DNA of 64,000 nt, taken from contig NZ_CP036263.1 of the NCBI RefSeq assembly GCF_007741515.1, positions 3,521,178-3,585,177 on the forward strand, given 5' to 3'. Position numbers and translations under genes: made by a program. Within the stretch, counting starts at the first letter, position 1. The number at the start of each line of letters is the position of its first letter. This document shows positions 28,173-37,362 of the stretch, in pieces. Under the pieces are notes generated by a model, which did no database searches, was not told the origin of the DNA, and saw nothing but the letters and a program-made list of their open reading frames with translations. The DNA is from Adhaeretor mobilis. Lineage in GTDB: Bacteria; Planctomycetota; Planctomycetia; Pirellulales; Lacipirellulaceae.

Positions 28173-29742
28173 GGCGGTCTCCAGGGGACTTGGGATTGCT
28201 ACGATAGTGACCGTCGAGGGACCACGAGAAAGCTAACCAGCTTCCTCAACTGTTTATGCCCCGATTGGGGCGTGGATTTAGCGACTCGTCCAGCGCCATT
28301 TGGCTAGCCTAGCTGCACGCTTGGCCAGAGTCCGAGCGACTCAGTTTTCCTCTTCTGGTTGCCACAGGCAGGCAGTTGAGTCAAGCAAAACCTGGGAGGG
28401 TGTCGGTCGAGCATTCTACTTTGCCATTGATCTGTTACTTAGAAGGCAAGAACGATTTCCTACGATAGGCAAGTGCTGAGGCCGAGCGTCAAGGGACACC
28501 TGCAGAAGCGAAGACGCATCTTCGGCGTGCCACTGGCAGACCCTGGACGCCGACACTCGCCTAACTCGCTTAAGGTGCAGGCATGGTTCAATGCCGAGAA
28601 GCAGAAGCAAAGCTTCTATTCGCGTTCGGTGAGCTCGGGCTCATCCAACAGATAAATCGGAGGTTATAGAACGTGTTGAAGCGGCCTAGCACCACGCTGT
28701 AGCACGCTGCACGCTGCCTCATCATTCACACAGATTTCTACTACCTTTTTTGCATTCGCAAACGTGCCAGTAGTTACATTGAATCACTTGCATTTACGAG
28801 TGTTTGCAAAGAAAAATAGAGGGGTGTAGAATGCGACTAAACACATTCATGCAAGGCCGTTTGGGCTTAGCCGGTGGCTGTCTCATGACCTCGAGGTCGT
28901 CGGGAATAGTTGTTTTCATCGACAGACAACTAATCACATGCCTATATCTACCCATATTACTTATGAGGCCGGGGGTGAGCTTCCATGCTGAAACGGAAAC
29001 GAAAGGCGAACGAATTGCCGGCGCACCTGTTAACGCCTTTGCTACTTCTGAACAGGTCGTCGATGTGACGGTACTGGATAAGTTTGCGCGAGAGCGTTCC
29101 ACTCTGAGTAATTTGGAGACTTGCAGTCTGACTCGGTTTGGGCAGTGGATAGAAACTTCTCACACGTTCCGCACTATGCCGCTTCCGTGGCCTGTAATGC
29201 CGCGATCACGCGGCGGTGGGCGTTCGAAACTTCAGTGGAGGCTTCACGCACGCGGTCAAGATCGTTCGATTCCAACAGGTCTTTTAAGCGTTCTAGGCGT
29301 CCTCAAAGTACGTTGGCTTTTGACTGTTGAAACTCACTGATATTCCAGTTGCGGAGTTAGTATCCTACTTGCAGTTTCCTCGTCAGTGGGCTCGGGCTGC
29401 AAGGAGTTTGTATCGGGCTCCATTCGGGCCCCCGCTTCAACGCGTGATCGACAATTTATAAGAGGTCGCCTATCGACCGCTACTACGGAACTCGTGCACT
29501 TACATTCAGCTAGCAAATCGAAGTTTTGAAATACGCTCTAGACCGGCTCAATAGCAACGCTTTCCCTTGTTGAAACTTAGCTGATTGCAACATGACAACG
29601 GTTGAACGAAGTATAAGAGCAACCTGCGAGGGGCGACGATGGAGTGGATTGGAAGAACGCCGTATCCGACCTCTACGACGTGTTAGACATTCGACCGTTG
29701 GCGATGCGAGATCCTTTGCTTTCCAGCCCTAGGATTGTAACC
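28173..29742. other. Gene-poor, probably decayed stretch
   Basis: About 1.57 kb without a gene I can support. Frames up to 178 residues exist (28804-29340), but their composition is irregular and they have no recognisable domain. Short stretches on the plus strand (e.g. around 28986 and 29330-29510) look like pieces of coding sequence broken by several stops. Consistent with old, degrading accessory DNA. Confidence 0.5.
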
Positions 29743-31914
29743 CTATCGCCCAAGAAGGTTCGGTCGTCCGCCTAGCCCAGGCATCCAGTGGAGTGTCATT
29801 TGATCCTCAAATTCCTTCGTGCTCTCCTTTAAGGTTCGAAGCCAAGGCAGGTCGGCGAAGAACACGGCAGGAACAATGAGTATGTTCTTTCGATTCTGAT
29901 CACGCAGTTTTTCGAGGACGTTGGATACAGCAAACTCCCCCGTAGTAGTGGCGATTCGGACTCGATGGAATCGGCTCGAGGCTGTGAGCGGGTCATTGGC
30001 TTCAACCTCTGACCATTTTTCAATATCACCAGCAGAAATCTCCTCAGGTAGCACCAGTATTGTCGTGCCTCCGAATGGCCCTGGGCACTTCGGGATAATT
30101 CCATCGCTCATGACCGCCGTAGATGAAATCTTAACCGACACCTTGGAGGCGTTCGTGCTATCCGGGATCGAACTGGCTGCAATAACGGCTGATTCGCCCT
30201 GTTTGGAAAGCGAATAGGCTTGCAACCTACCCCAGTGACGTGCTCGAGCAGAATCGCTTTCCACCAAGATATATTTTGTGGAATCACTTACAGTTGCCGT
30301 CTCGGTAGCCAATCCCAGGGCATCTCTGACGCCATTCAACTCTTGTAGCTCACACTGCCAAGGATCATTGGAGGCGACTTGGAAGTGGCATGGAATTTCC
30401 ACTGCGTTGTACTGCACCAGCTCGTTCTCCCACCATGGTTGCTGGGCAGGATCGGCTATTATCAATAGCGACCTCTTCGGTGGAGGTGAATCGCCAAAAA
30501 ACTCAGGCAGCGGCAATGGGAGGTCTTTGACTTTTGAGTATTGCCGTGGATTGATGGCGACTACTGAGAGTTTCATGCGATCGGAATGTACAGCAATGAC
30601 AGTAGCGACCGTTGCCCCGGCTCCTTCCCCTGCTACGCAGATGTGATCAGCATCAATTGGGAAGTGCCTTAGCAAGTAGGCTCCAATCCGCTCGACGCCA
30701 CTAACCAAGGTGCTCGTGTCTTCCGCAAAAGTATCCGGCCAGTACCATCGCCCCCCTGGTGCGTAGTCTTCTCCAATGGCTCTGAAGGGAGCTTCGACGA
30801 CAGCAATCGCTGCTGAACTACCAAACCGCTGCTTGCAAAAGGCCATACCCTCCTTGGCAGTAAGCCCGTCTTCAGTAAGCCAAATCAAGAGAGGTACTTC
30901 GGCCCCTTCCTCGATCTCAGTAGGTTGATGAAAGCGATACTTCAACTCTCTTCCTATCTGAACACTTCTCTCCCCACTGTGAATATTAGAAGCTCTTGCC
31001 TCGACATAAACAACATAATCTGCAACGGACCTGCCCTGCATCCTCGACGTAGCTGGATTGAGAGCAGGCACAATCGAGACCGTTTTAATATTGGCAGAGG
31101 GCTTCCGCTTGAGCAGTTGATGCACGGTTCCATCCCGGTAGGCAGAATGAAAACCACCGTTGATATGGAGGACGCAGTGGTCAGGGTACTTATCGAGAGC
31201 ATCCGCGCATGCCTCACCCATTGCATTGTCCCAAAGCGATTGCGTTGAATAGAGCCGTTCTTCTTCAGAGCTTGCAGGCATCATCCCCTGATGCCCTCTC
31301 GTTGCGTTATCCGTCCGCCTCCAATACTCGTTAGAGTTAGGGAAGTACTGCTTTGGCGTTTGTTTTTTCTCTTTGTCGGAGAGCGACGCCATTGATGGTG
31401 TACTTTCCATTGCCAATCGACGGCGAATGGGCTGTGGGAAGTTTGACGCGATTGCCGGGGTGCCCGTAGCTTTCGCTTGTTCGATGAGTGGTCGATAGGC
31501 TTCGTGGTAGTTTATCCACGGTCGGGCATCTGCGAGGAAGGTGGCTTCATCTATTTCGCTACTCAGGTACTCGTTGAGCTGTCCCTGAACATCGCGTTCA
31601 AACATTTCCAACGCTAGAACAACTTTCTTTTGCTTGAGATCGAGCAATCCTTGGTAGACGGCCAATTGAAACCGATGTGTCGTTTCATCCGTGTGAGATT
31701 CTCCCAGGAAAACGACATCCGCTTTACTCAGCTCGACCAAGAATTCATCGAGTGATAGTCGTTTCTCGGAATGCCCATCGCGAATGGAGATGGCTTGTTC
31801 GATAGGCGGGGCGGCCCAACGAGGTGATTCCGCGAACGCTGTTCTAGCCTGCAAGCCAGAGCAGGTAATCAGCGCGAACAGGGTTAAGCTACTCTTTGCG
31901 ACAAGCCATCGCAT
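29743..31914 (-). CDS. ChaN-like haem-binding domain fused to alpha/beta-hydrolase-like domain
   Basis: A 723-residue exported protein (signal peptide about residues 1-28). Residues about 40-300 are a ChaN/DUF399 domain: 'ADVVFLGESHTDETTHRFQL', 'VVLALEMFERDVQGQLNEYL' and 'WINYHEAYRPLIEQAKATG'. ChaN-type domains bind haem on the outer surface in Gram-negative bacteria. The C-terminal half has an esterase-like alpha/beta-hydrolase core with the nucleophile-elbow-like 'CVAGEGAGATVAT' (Glu in place of the usual Ser, so probably not catalytic) and 'IPCHFQVASNDPWQ'. I use ATG 31914, 28 bases after the upstream stop. Iron or haem handling is inferred from the first domain only. Confidence 0.75.
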   Translation of the reverse strand: MRWLVAKSSLTLFALITCSGLQARTAFAESPRWAAPPIEQAISIRDGHSEKRLSLDEFLVELSKADVVFLGESHTDETTHRFQLAVYQGLLDLKQKKVVLALEMFERDVQGQLNEYLSSEIDEATFLADARPWINYHEAYRPLIEQAKATGTPAIASNFPQPIRRRLAMESTPSMASLSDKEKKQTPKQYFPNSNEYWRRTDNATRGHQGMMPASSEEERLYSTQSLWDNAMGEACADALDKYPDHCVLHINGGFHSAYRDGTVHQLLKRKPSANIKTVSIVPALNPATSRMQGRSVADYVVYVEARASNIHSGERSVQIGRELKYRFHQPTEIEEGAEVPLLIWLTEDGLTAKEGMAFCKQRFGSSAAIAVVEAPFRAIGEDYAPGGRWYWPDTFAEDTSTLVSGVERIGAYLLRHFPIDADHICVAGEGAGATVATVIAVHSDRMKLSVVAINPRQYSKVKDLPLPLPEFFGDSPPPKRSLLIIADPAQQPWWENELVQYNAVEIPCHFQVASNDPWQCELQELNGVRDALGLATETATVSDSTKYILVESDSARARHWGRLQAYSLSKQGESAVIAASSIPDSTNASKVSVKISSTAVMSDGIIPKCPGPFGGTTILVLPEEISAGDIEKWSEVEANDPLTASSRFHRVRIATTTGEFAVSNVLEKLRDQNRKNILIVPAVFFADLPWLRTLKESTKEFEDQMTLHWMPGLGGRPNLLGR

Positions 31915-31942
31915 TGGGAAACAGCCAAGCAGGGAATGTAAT

Positions 31943-32482
31943 TTAGTAAGAATGGTCAATTTCCTCGCCACTGCGGGTTACCAAAGCGTTACGAACTTGA
32001 CGATCGGTTGCGTCTAGAACAAACCGAACGGAGCTGTCCAGCATAACAAATTGCACGCCGCCGGGGTGGTCGCTTCGGAACACAATATTGTTGATCGGGG
32101 CAACTAGCTTGTCAGAGTTAAAGACATCCACAGGCGACTTGGCAGCCATGTGGCCCCATGCCAGCAACTGATAGCTTTGCGCCCATTTGAATTCGCCACC
32201 CTTGTGCCCTGTGCAGTCACCGCTCCAGTCCCAATCATGAAATCCATAGTCGATTTCGCCGATCAGAAACGTACAGGAAGTGCCGTCGCTCACTCTGCTC
32301 AAGGGCAAATTGTATCGATTGCCGGGCGTCGGTGGATAGTCGAAAGCACCGTTAACCGTACCTGGCCCATAGCGATCTTCACGCTTGGCATTCTTGGGTT
32401 GGATAGTCATTACAGAGATGATGTAGCTACCTGGACCTAGCGTTTCCCCACAATCGCGTGCTGGGACTGGACGGGGGAATGA
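31943..32482 (-). pseudogene. DUF1559 prepilin-like gene, 5'-truncated
   Basis: The frame is open from 32482 and gives 'ARDCGETLGPGSYIISVMTI', 'SRVSDGTSCTFLIGEIDYG' and the C-terminal signature 'FRSDHPGGVQFVMLDSSVRF'. These belong to the planctomycete DUF1559 family (type II secretion-like pseudopilins, usually about 300 residues). The whole N-terminal half with the prepilin methylation site is missing, and a TAG stands at 32483-32485. An internal ATG at 32410 could start a 155-residue fragment, but it would lack the membrane helix. Confidence 0.75.
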
Positions 32483-32485
32483 CTA

Positions 32486-32941
32486 ATGCTGAGATCGCTC
32501 GTCGCTATCACGTCAACTGACGTTGATTTTACTACCTGCAGAAGCAGCGTGATCAGACCGGTGACAACTGGAATGGCCCAAGTCGTTGGCGGGGAACCGC
32601 TTGCCTACGATCTTGAACGTAGTACCGCGTCTAGCCATTGCGTGACAGGCAGCGGGTGCAAGCCTCCTACTCCAAAGTGGTTGCTTCGATTCGAGGTTCT
32701 TCAGCGGCGACTGCTTAACGGCTACTACTCAAGCAGCTTCGCCACCCGCTAGCAATGATGGGCACAGGTCCGAACCAGATTTAATGCTGCCATTGAGTGC
32801 AACAGTGGATGGCGACCAGTTGGGGATGAGCCGACGCTTGCTTGGTTGGTGCTTGGAGGGCGGTCAGTGGATTGGAATAACGACGCCGCTCGCATATATT
32901 AGCTAGCCTAGCCATGTTACGCATTACACAAGGAAAACAAC
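32486..32941. other. Gene-free stretch before the sulfatase gene
   Basis: About 455 bases. No frame that I can support; it must contain the sulfatase promoter. Confidence 0.45.
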
Positions 32942-34369
32942 GTGAAATACAACAATCTGCTGACAATCGCCCTGTGGATGATTGCAAGTATTTTCAGCGT
33001 TGCAAAACTTGACGCTGCGGACAGGCCCAATATTCTGGTTGTCTTATGTGATGACCTGGGGTACGGGGATATCGAGTGCTATGGACATCCTCATATCAAG
33101 ACACCACACGTCAACAACTTGGCGACCGAGGGGATTCGCTTTACCAACTTCTATTCGGCCGCACCGGTCTGTTCTCCTTCGCGTGTTGGGTTGTTGACCG
33201 GACGTAGTCCGAATCGTGCCGGCGTCTACGACTTTATCCCCGGAGGGCGCGACATTTACATGCGATCCTCGGAAGTCACTATCCCGCAACTTCTGAAACA
33301 GGCAGGTTATGCGACCTGCATGTCTGGCAAATGGCACTGCAACGGCAAGTTTAACTCAGCTCAGCAACCCCAGCCGGACAGTGCTGGTTTCGATCATTGG
33401 TTTGGCACGCAGAACAACGCTAGTCCCTCGCATGAGAATCCAAGTAATTTCGTTCGCAATGGAGAGGCCGTCGGAGAGCTTGAAGGATTCAGCTGTCAGT
33501 TAGTGGTGGATGAGGCGATTACCTGGCTTAAGGGGCAGCAGGCAAACGACCCTAAACAACCTTTCTTTATGTATGTTGCCTTTCATGAGCCTCACGAACC
33601 CATTGCATCGCCACCAAAACTGGTAGAGCATTACGGCGACATGGCCAAGAATGTGAATGAGGCCCAGTACTTTGCCAATGTGGCCAACGTGGACGTGGCT
33701 GTCGGTCGATTGATGGCTGCTTTGAAGGATTTGAAAGTCGATTCGAACACCCTGGTTATCTTTACCTCCGACAATGGTCCAGAGACTCTGAATCGTTATC
33801 GCAGAGCAAAGAATTCCTTCGGTAGAGCGACGCCGCTACGCGGCATGAAACTGTGGACCACCGATGCAGGCTTTCGGGTGGCCGGAATCATGCGTTGGCC
33901 GGAAAGAATTAAGGCCGATCAGGTTGTAGACCATCCGGTTTCTTCGCTGGACTTTCTACCCACTTTTTGCGAGCTAGCCGGAGTCAAGCCACCGGCGGAC
34001 CTGAAACTGGACGGGACCAATTTCCTGCCTGCACTCGACAACAAAAACCCTGTCCGTGCGAAGCCCTTGCTGTGGATTTTTTACAATGCCCTCAACGAGC
34101 GCCAGGTGGCCATGCGAGACGGCGACTGGAAGGTTCTAGCCAAGCTGAACATCGACAACTGCGTCAATGTGACCGCGGACAATGAAGCGGAAGTCAAGGC
34201 TGCAGAGTTCACCGATATTCAGATATTCAGAATCACCGACGATATTGGCGAGAGCAAGGACCTCTCCTCTTCGATGCCGGAAAAGCTGACTGAGCTAACG
34301 CAACGACTTAAGACGCACTACCAAGAGTTCCTTGACGGTTCGCACATATGGGATGGAAGAAAAACATAG
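32942..34369 (+). CDS. Exported sulfatase (arylsulfatase type)
   Basis: A 475-residue alkaline-phosphatase-superfamily sulfatase with a signal peptide (about residues 1-26). 'DDLGYGDIECYGHP' supplies metal ligands, and 'CSPSRVGLLTGRSPNRAG' contains the CxPSR motif whose Cys77 is converted to formylglycine. 'FTSDNGPE' gives further metal ligands. The GTG start at 32942 is preceded by AAGGAAA. Sulfatases are very numerous in marine planctomycetes, where they strip sulfate from algal polysaccharides. No polysaccharide lyase or hydrolase is next to it; the neighbourhood is decayed. Substrate unknown. Confidence 0.93.
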   Translation: MKYNNLLTIALWMIASIFSVAKLDAADRPNILVVLCDDLGYGDIECYGHPHIKTPHVNNLATEGIRFTNFYSAAPVCSPSRVGLLTGRSPNRAGVYDFIPGGRDIYMRSSEVTIPQLLKQAGYATCMSGKWHCNGKFNSAQQPQPDSAGFDHWFGTQNNASPSHENPSNFVRNGEAVGELEGFSCQLVVDEAITWLKGQQANDPKQPFFMYVAFHEPHEPIASPPKLVEHYGDMAKNVNEAQYFANVANVDVAVGRLMAALKDLKVDSNTLVIFTSDNGPETLNRYRRAKNSFGRATPLRGMKLWTTDAGFRVAGIMRWPERIKADQVVDHPVSSLDFLPTFCELAGVKPPADLKLDGTNFLPALDNKNPVRAKPLLWIFYNALNERQVAMRDGDWKVLAKLNIDNCVNVTADNEAEVKAAEFTDIQIFRITDDIGESKDLSSSMPEKLTELTQRLKTHYQEFLDGSHIWDGRKT

Positions 34370-34619
34370 CCCTCACCCATTGAAATCCAGAGAGTCATGA
34401 CCGTACTGGGCAAAAGGATTGTCACTTGAAAGTGACTTGCACTACCGTTTGGAGGCAATGCCAATTACAGATATAGCGGATTGATTGACGTACTCAGTCT
34501 TCGTTAGCAATTGCAAACCACCCGCTAGCGGCATCTTGCAGTAGAAACAGAAACTACGTCTACTCTTCCTCCGACGCTGGGAGGCGAACCGGAGAACCTT
34601 ACTCTTGGCGACGCCCGGT

Positions 34620-34650
34620 AGGGCTCGATTCCCTTGCCCACCGCTTGAGA
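34620..34650 (+). repeat. Imperfect copy of tRNA-Ser 3' end (possible attachment site)
   Basis: This 31-base segment matches 19469-19499, i.e. the T arm, acceptor 3' strand and 7 following bases of the tRNA-Ser gene, at 28 of 31 positions. It reads TCGATTCCCTTGCCC where the tRNA has TCGAGTCCCTTGCCC. The preceding 50 bases could be the remains of a tRNA-Ser-like gene. Confidence 0.65.
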
Positions 34651-35087
34651 CAATCGAAACTCCCTAGCCCCGAACGCGAACACTGAGGTTCAAACCCCGG
34701 AGCATGCGCTCGGCGCTAAGGAAGTAATTGAATTTGAGTACAAAGGCGTATGCCTCGTTTATGGCAACACGGCTTGTCCTTACCGTCTGTAAATCGCGCC
34801 GTCTAGAAACAAAAAGATGGACGTCCATCGCTCGAAGGAAGCGAACAATCCATTGCATTCGCTCTTGCGTCGGCTTCGTAAACCGCGTTTGCGAGCACCG
34901 CTACTCAGTTAAGCCACGCAGCTCCCGGGAAGCACCAGGCGATCGATCGCTAGGTGCCTTGTTCAAGCTGAATGCCTCCACGTTTCGCAGTCCGCCGCTG
35001 TCGCTTACTAAGCCGCCGTCGAACGTGTGCCATTATAGAGAAATCGCAGAGGCGTTCAGCAACGATTTTTGGCCACCAAGTGTGGCA

Positions 35088-35132
35088 CGATTCTCCGAAT
35101 CGTATTTGGACAGAACAAGATTCTCCGAATCG
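35088..35132. repeat. Two tandem palindromic repeats, 30-base spacing
   Basis: CGATTCTCCGAATCG (35088-35102) and AGATTCTCCGAATCG (35118-35132). Each can fold into a 5-6 bp stem with a three-base loop. Confidence 0.6.
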
Positions 35133-35518
35133 CATTCCTCCAAGAAACGACACGGAGTGTCGTGCTACAATGCCCCTACGCTAGCTCGTCGTAGAGGACG
35201 AGTATGTGCTCTGCCGTGCTAGGTTTCGAGATTCTACCCAATAGGCGTGACTCTATCTTGTGACTTAAGGAGTCGCCGAGGTTCTTGGGGGGAAGTCTGT
35301 TGGCGAGCCAGAAGTTGCTCCCTGGGGCCCCGGCGGTATCTTGGACCGCGGCTATTGGGGGCGAAGGGGACTATGAGGAGGGCTTCGTGGGTGCGGGCCG
35401 TCTCGATATACTGAGACTCCTCTAGATTCTCGAAGAGAAGCACAAGCAAGGGCGACCGTTGCAGACCAAGCCTTTGAGTTCAACTGCGCCGCCCCTTTGT
35501 ACGCTGAAAACGGTTCTC

Positions 35519-36067
35519 ATGTCGCCCTTACGAACTTATAACGGCATTGCCCCTCAACTTAGTGCGCGAGTTTACGTCGATCCGGCAGCGGTGGTCATTG
35601 GCAACGTTGTCTTGGGTGACGATGTGTCCGTGTGGCCAGGGGCGATGGTGCGGGGGGATATGCACTCGATCGTGGTGGGCAATCGGACGAATATTCAGGA
35701 CAACGCCGTACTACATATAACACACGCCAGCGATTACAACCCGGTTGGCTGGCCGCTCACCATTGGCGACGACGTGGTCGTTGGGCACAGTGCGGTATTG
35801 CATGGCTGCACGGTGGGCAATCGTGTGCTGGTGGGCATCGGGGCGATTGTCAATGACGGAGCTGTTGTCGAAGACGAGCTCATCATCGGAGCTGGCTGCC
35901 TCGTACCTCCGGGCAAGACTCTGGAGAGTGGTTTCGTGTACGTGGGGAATCCGTGCCGTGTGCTGCGAGCGCTCACGGAAGAGGAAAAGAGATTCTTCAC
36001 GTACTCAGCAGCCAACTATGTGAAGCTAAAAGACGAGTATCTGGCTGAGCAGAGACCACCTGAGTAG
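35519..36067 (+). CDS. Gamma carbonic anhydrase family protein
   Basis: A 182-residue left-handed beta-helix protein of the gamma-carbonic anhydrase/YrdA type. Hexapeptide repeats run through 'AAVVIGNVVLGDDVSVWPGA' and onwards. 'RGDMHSIVVGNRTNIQDNAV', 'HITHA' and 'VVVGHSAVLHGCTVGN' contain the Arg, Asp, Gln and the three His zinc ligands of the family. The ATG at 35519 is chosen; a TTG further upstream would add 20 residues unlike the family. It converges with the aminotransferase gene, 11 bases away. Carbonic anhydrase activity is plausible but not proven for this branch. Confidence 0.93.
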   Translation: MSPLRTYNGIAPQLSARVYVDPAAVVIGNVVLGDDVSVWPGAMVRGDMHSIVVGNRTNIQDNAVLHITHASDYNPVGWPLTIGDDVVVGHSAVLHGCTVGNRVLVGIGAIVNDGAVVEDELIIGAGCLVPPGKTLESGFVYVGNPCRVLRALTEEEKRFFTYSAANYVKLKDEYLAEQRPPE

Positions 36068-36078
36068 AGTGAAGCACC

Positions 36079-37206
36079 TCAAACGATCTGATTGAGTGCT
36101 TTCTCAAATTTCGCCGCCGTTTCATCCACATTCTTAAGCTTGTCCAAGCCGAACAAACCAAGGCGGAACGTTTGAAAGCCTTCCGGCTCGTCGCACTTGA
36201 GAGGCACCCCGGCAGCAATCTGTAGGCCCTGTTCCTTGAATTTCTTGCCGTTGTGAATATCTTTGTCGTCGGTGTAGCTCACCACAACACCAGGTGCTTT
36301 AAAGCCGTCGGCCGATACGCTCTTGAAGCCTTTGCTTTCCAACAACGCGCGAACCTTATCGCCCAGTTCCTGCTGCGCGGCGCGGGCTTTGTCGAATCCG
36401 AAGCTCTTGGTTTCGTTCATCACTCGGCAGAATGAAGTGAGCCCGTCAGTCGGCATGGTGGCGTGGTAGGCATGGCCGCCATTCTCGTAGGCTTGCATGA
36501 TTTGATGCCACTTGCCAAGATCGCAGGCGAAGCTGGTACTTGTGGTCGAGGCGAGTTGCTCCAGGCCCAGGGCGCTCAACATAACCAAGCCCGCACAGGG
36601 AGTGCCGCTCCAGCCTTTCTGCGGGGCGCTAATCAGCACATCAACGCCGCTCTTTTCCATGTCCACCCATATCGTGCCAGACGCAATGCAGTCCAGCACA
36701 AACATGCCGCCGACTGAGTGAACGGCATCTGCAACGGCAGAAATGTACTCGTCCGGCAAGATCATGCCCGAGGAAGTTTCTACGTGGGGAGCAAACACCA
36801 CGTCGGGCTTCTCCGCCTTGATCGCGGCAACCACTTCATCAATGGGTGCGGGAGCGAAAGGTGATTGGGGGCCCTCGTCGACTTGTTTCGCCTTGAGAAC
36901 GGTCGCAGACGCGGGGATGCTGCACGTGTCAAAAATTTGTGTCCAACGAAAGCTGAACCAGCCGTTGCGAATTACGAGGCACTTCTTGCCCGTGGCAAAT
37001 TGTCGAGCGACCGCCTCCATGCCAAACGTACCACTGCCGGGAACCACGACGACAGCTTTGGCCTTGTAGACTTCTTTGAGCGTCGCAGAGATGTCGTTCA
37101 TGACGCTCTGGAAAGACTGCGACATATGATTGAGCGCGCGATCGGTGTAGACGACCGAGTATTCGAGCAGACCATCGGGGTCGATATTGGGAAGTAGGCC
37201 GGACAT
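36079..37206 (-). CDS. Class V aminotransferase (alanine/serine-glyoxylate type)
   Basis: A 375-residue PLP enzyme. 'VVPGSGTFGMEAV' is the phosphate-binding start, 'VLDCIASGTIW' holds the Asp that contacts the pyridine ring, and 'ISAPQKGWSGTPCAG' contains the Schiff-base lysine. The order and spacing fit the alanine-glyoxylate, serine-glyoxylate or 2-aminoethylphosphonate aminotransferase branch of class V. Length is normal for the family. It is monocistronic as far as can be seen. The exact donor amino acid cannot be told from the sequence. Confidence 0.88.
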   Translation of the reverse strand: MSGLLPNIDPDGLLEYSVVYTDRALNHMSQSFQSVMNDISATLKEVYKAKAVVVVPGSGTFGMEAVARQFATGKKCLVIRNGWFSFRWTQIFDTCSIPASATVLKAKQVDEGPQSPFAPAPIDEVVAAIKAEKPDVVFAPHVETSSGMILPDEYISAVADAVHSVGGMFVLDCIASGTIWVDMEKSGVDVLISAPQKGWSGTPCAGLVMLSALGLEQLASTTSTSFACDLGKWHQIMQAYENGGHAYHATMPTDGLTSFCRVMNETKSFGFDKARAAQQELGDKVRALLESKGFKSVSADGFKAPGVVVSYTDDKDIHNGKKFKEQGLQIAAGVPLKCDEPEGFQTFRLGLFGLDKLKNVDETAAKFEKALNQIV

Positions 37207-37362
37207 GGGGGATCTCCGTTGTTGGACTGGGTTTGCTTGTTTCTGGCGCTAACTAGATCTGCAGGGCTAAGCTCAGTTATAGGCGATCGCCTACGGGATC
37301 GACAGTGGCGCAGCATCTACCGCTAGACATCCGCAGAGAGAATTTCCAGGCACCTGGTGAGA

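Larger units (their letters stand above)
34370..35518. other. Gene-free stretch at the right edge of the accessory region
   Basis: About 1.15 kb between the sulfatase and the gamma carbonic anhydrase. It contains the copy of the tRNA-Ser 3' end (34620-34650) and a pair of 15-base palindromic repeats (35088-35132). Frames such as 34728-35222 have no recognisable product and are rejected. Confidence 0.5.

Noticed and set aside
28804..29340. 178-residue plus-strand frame in the gene-poor stretch
   Set aside because: Irregular composition, no recognisable domain, no conserved-looking motif.
34728..35222. 164-residue frame near the right edge of the island
   Set aside because: Overlaps the palindromic repeats and reads as non-coding sequence.
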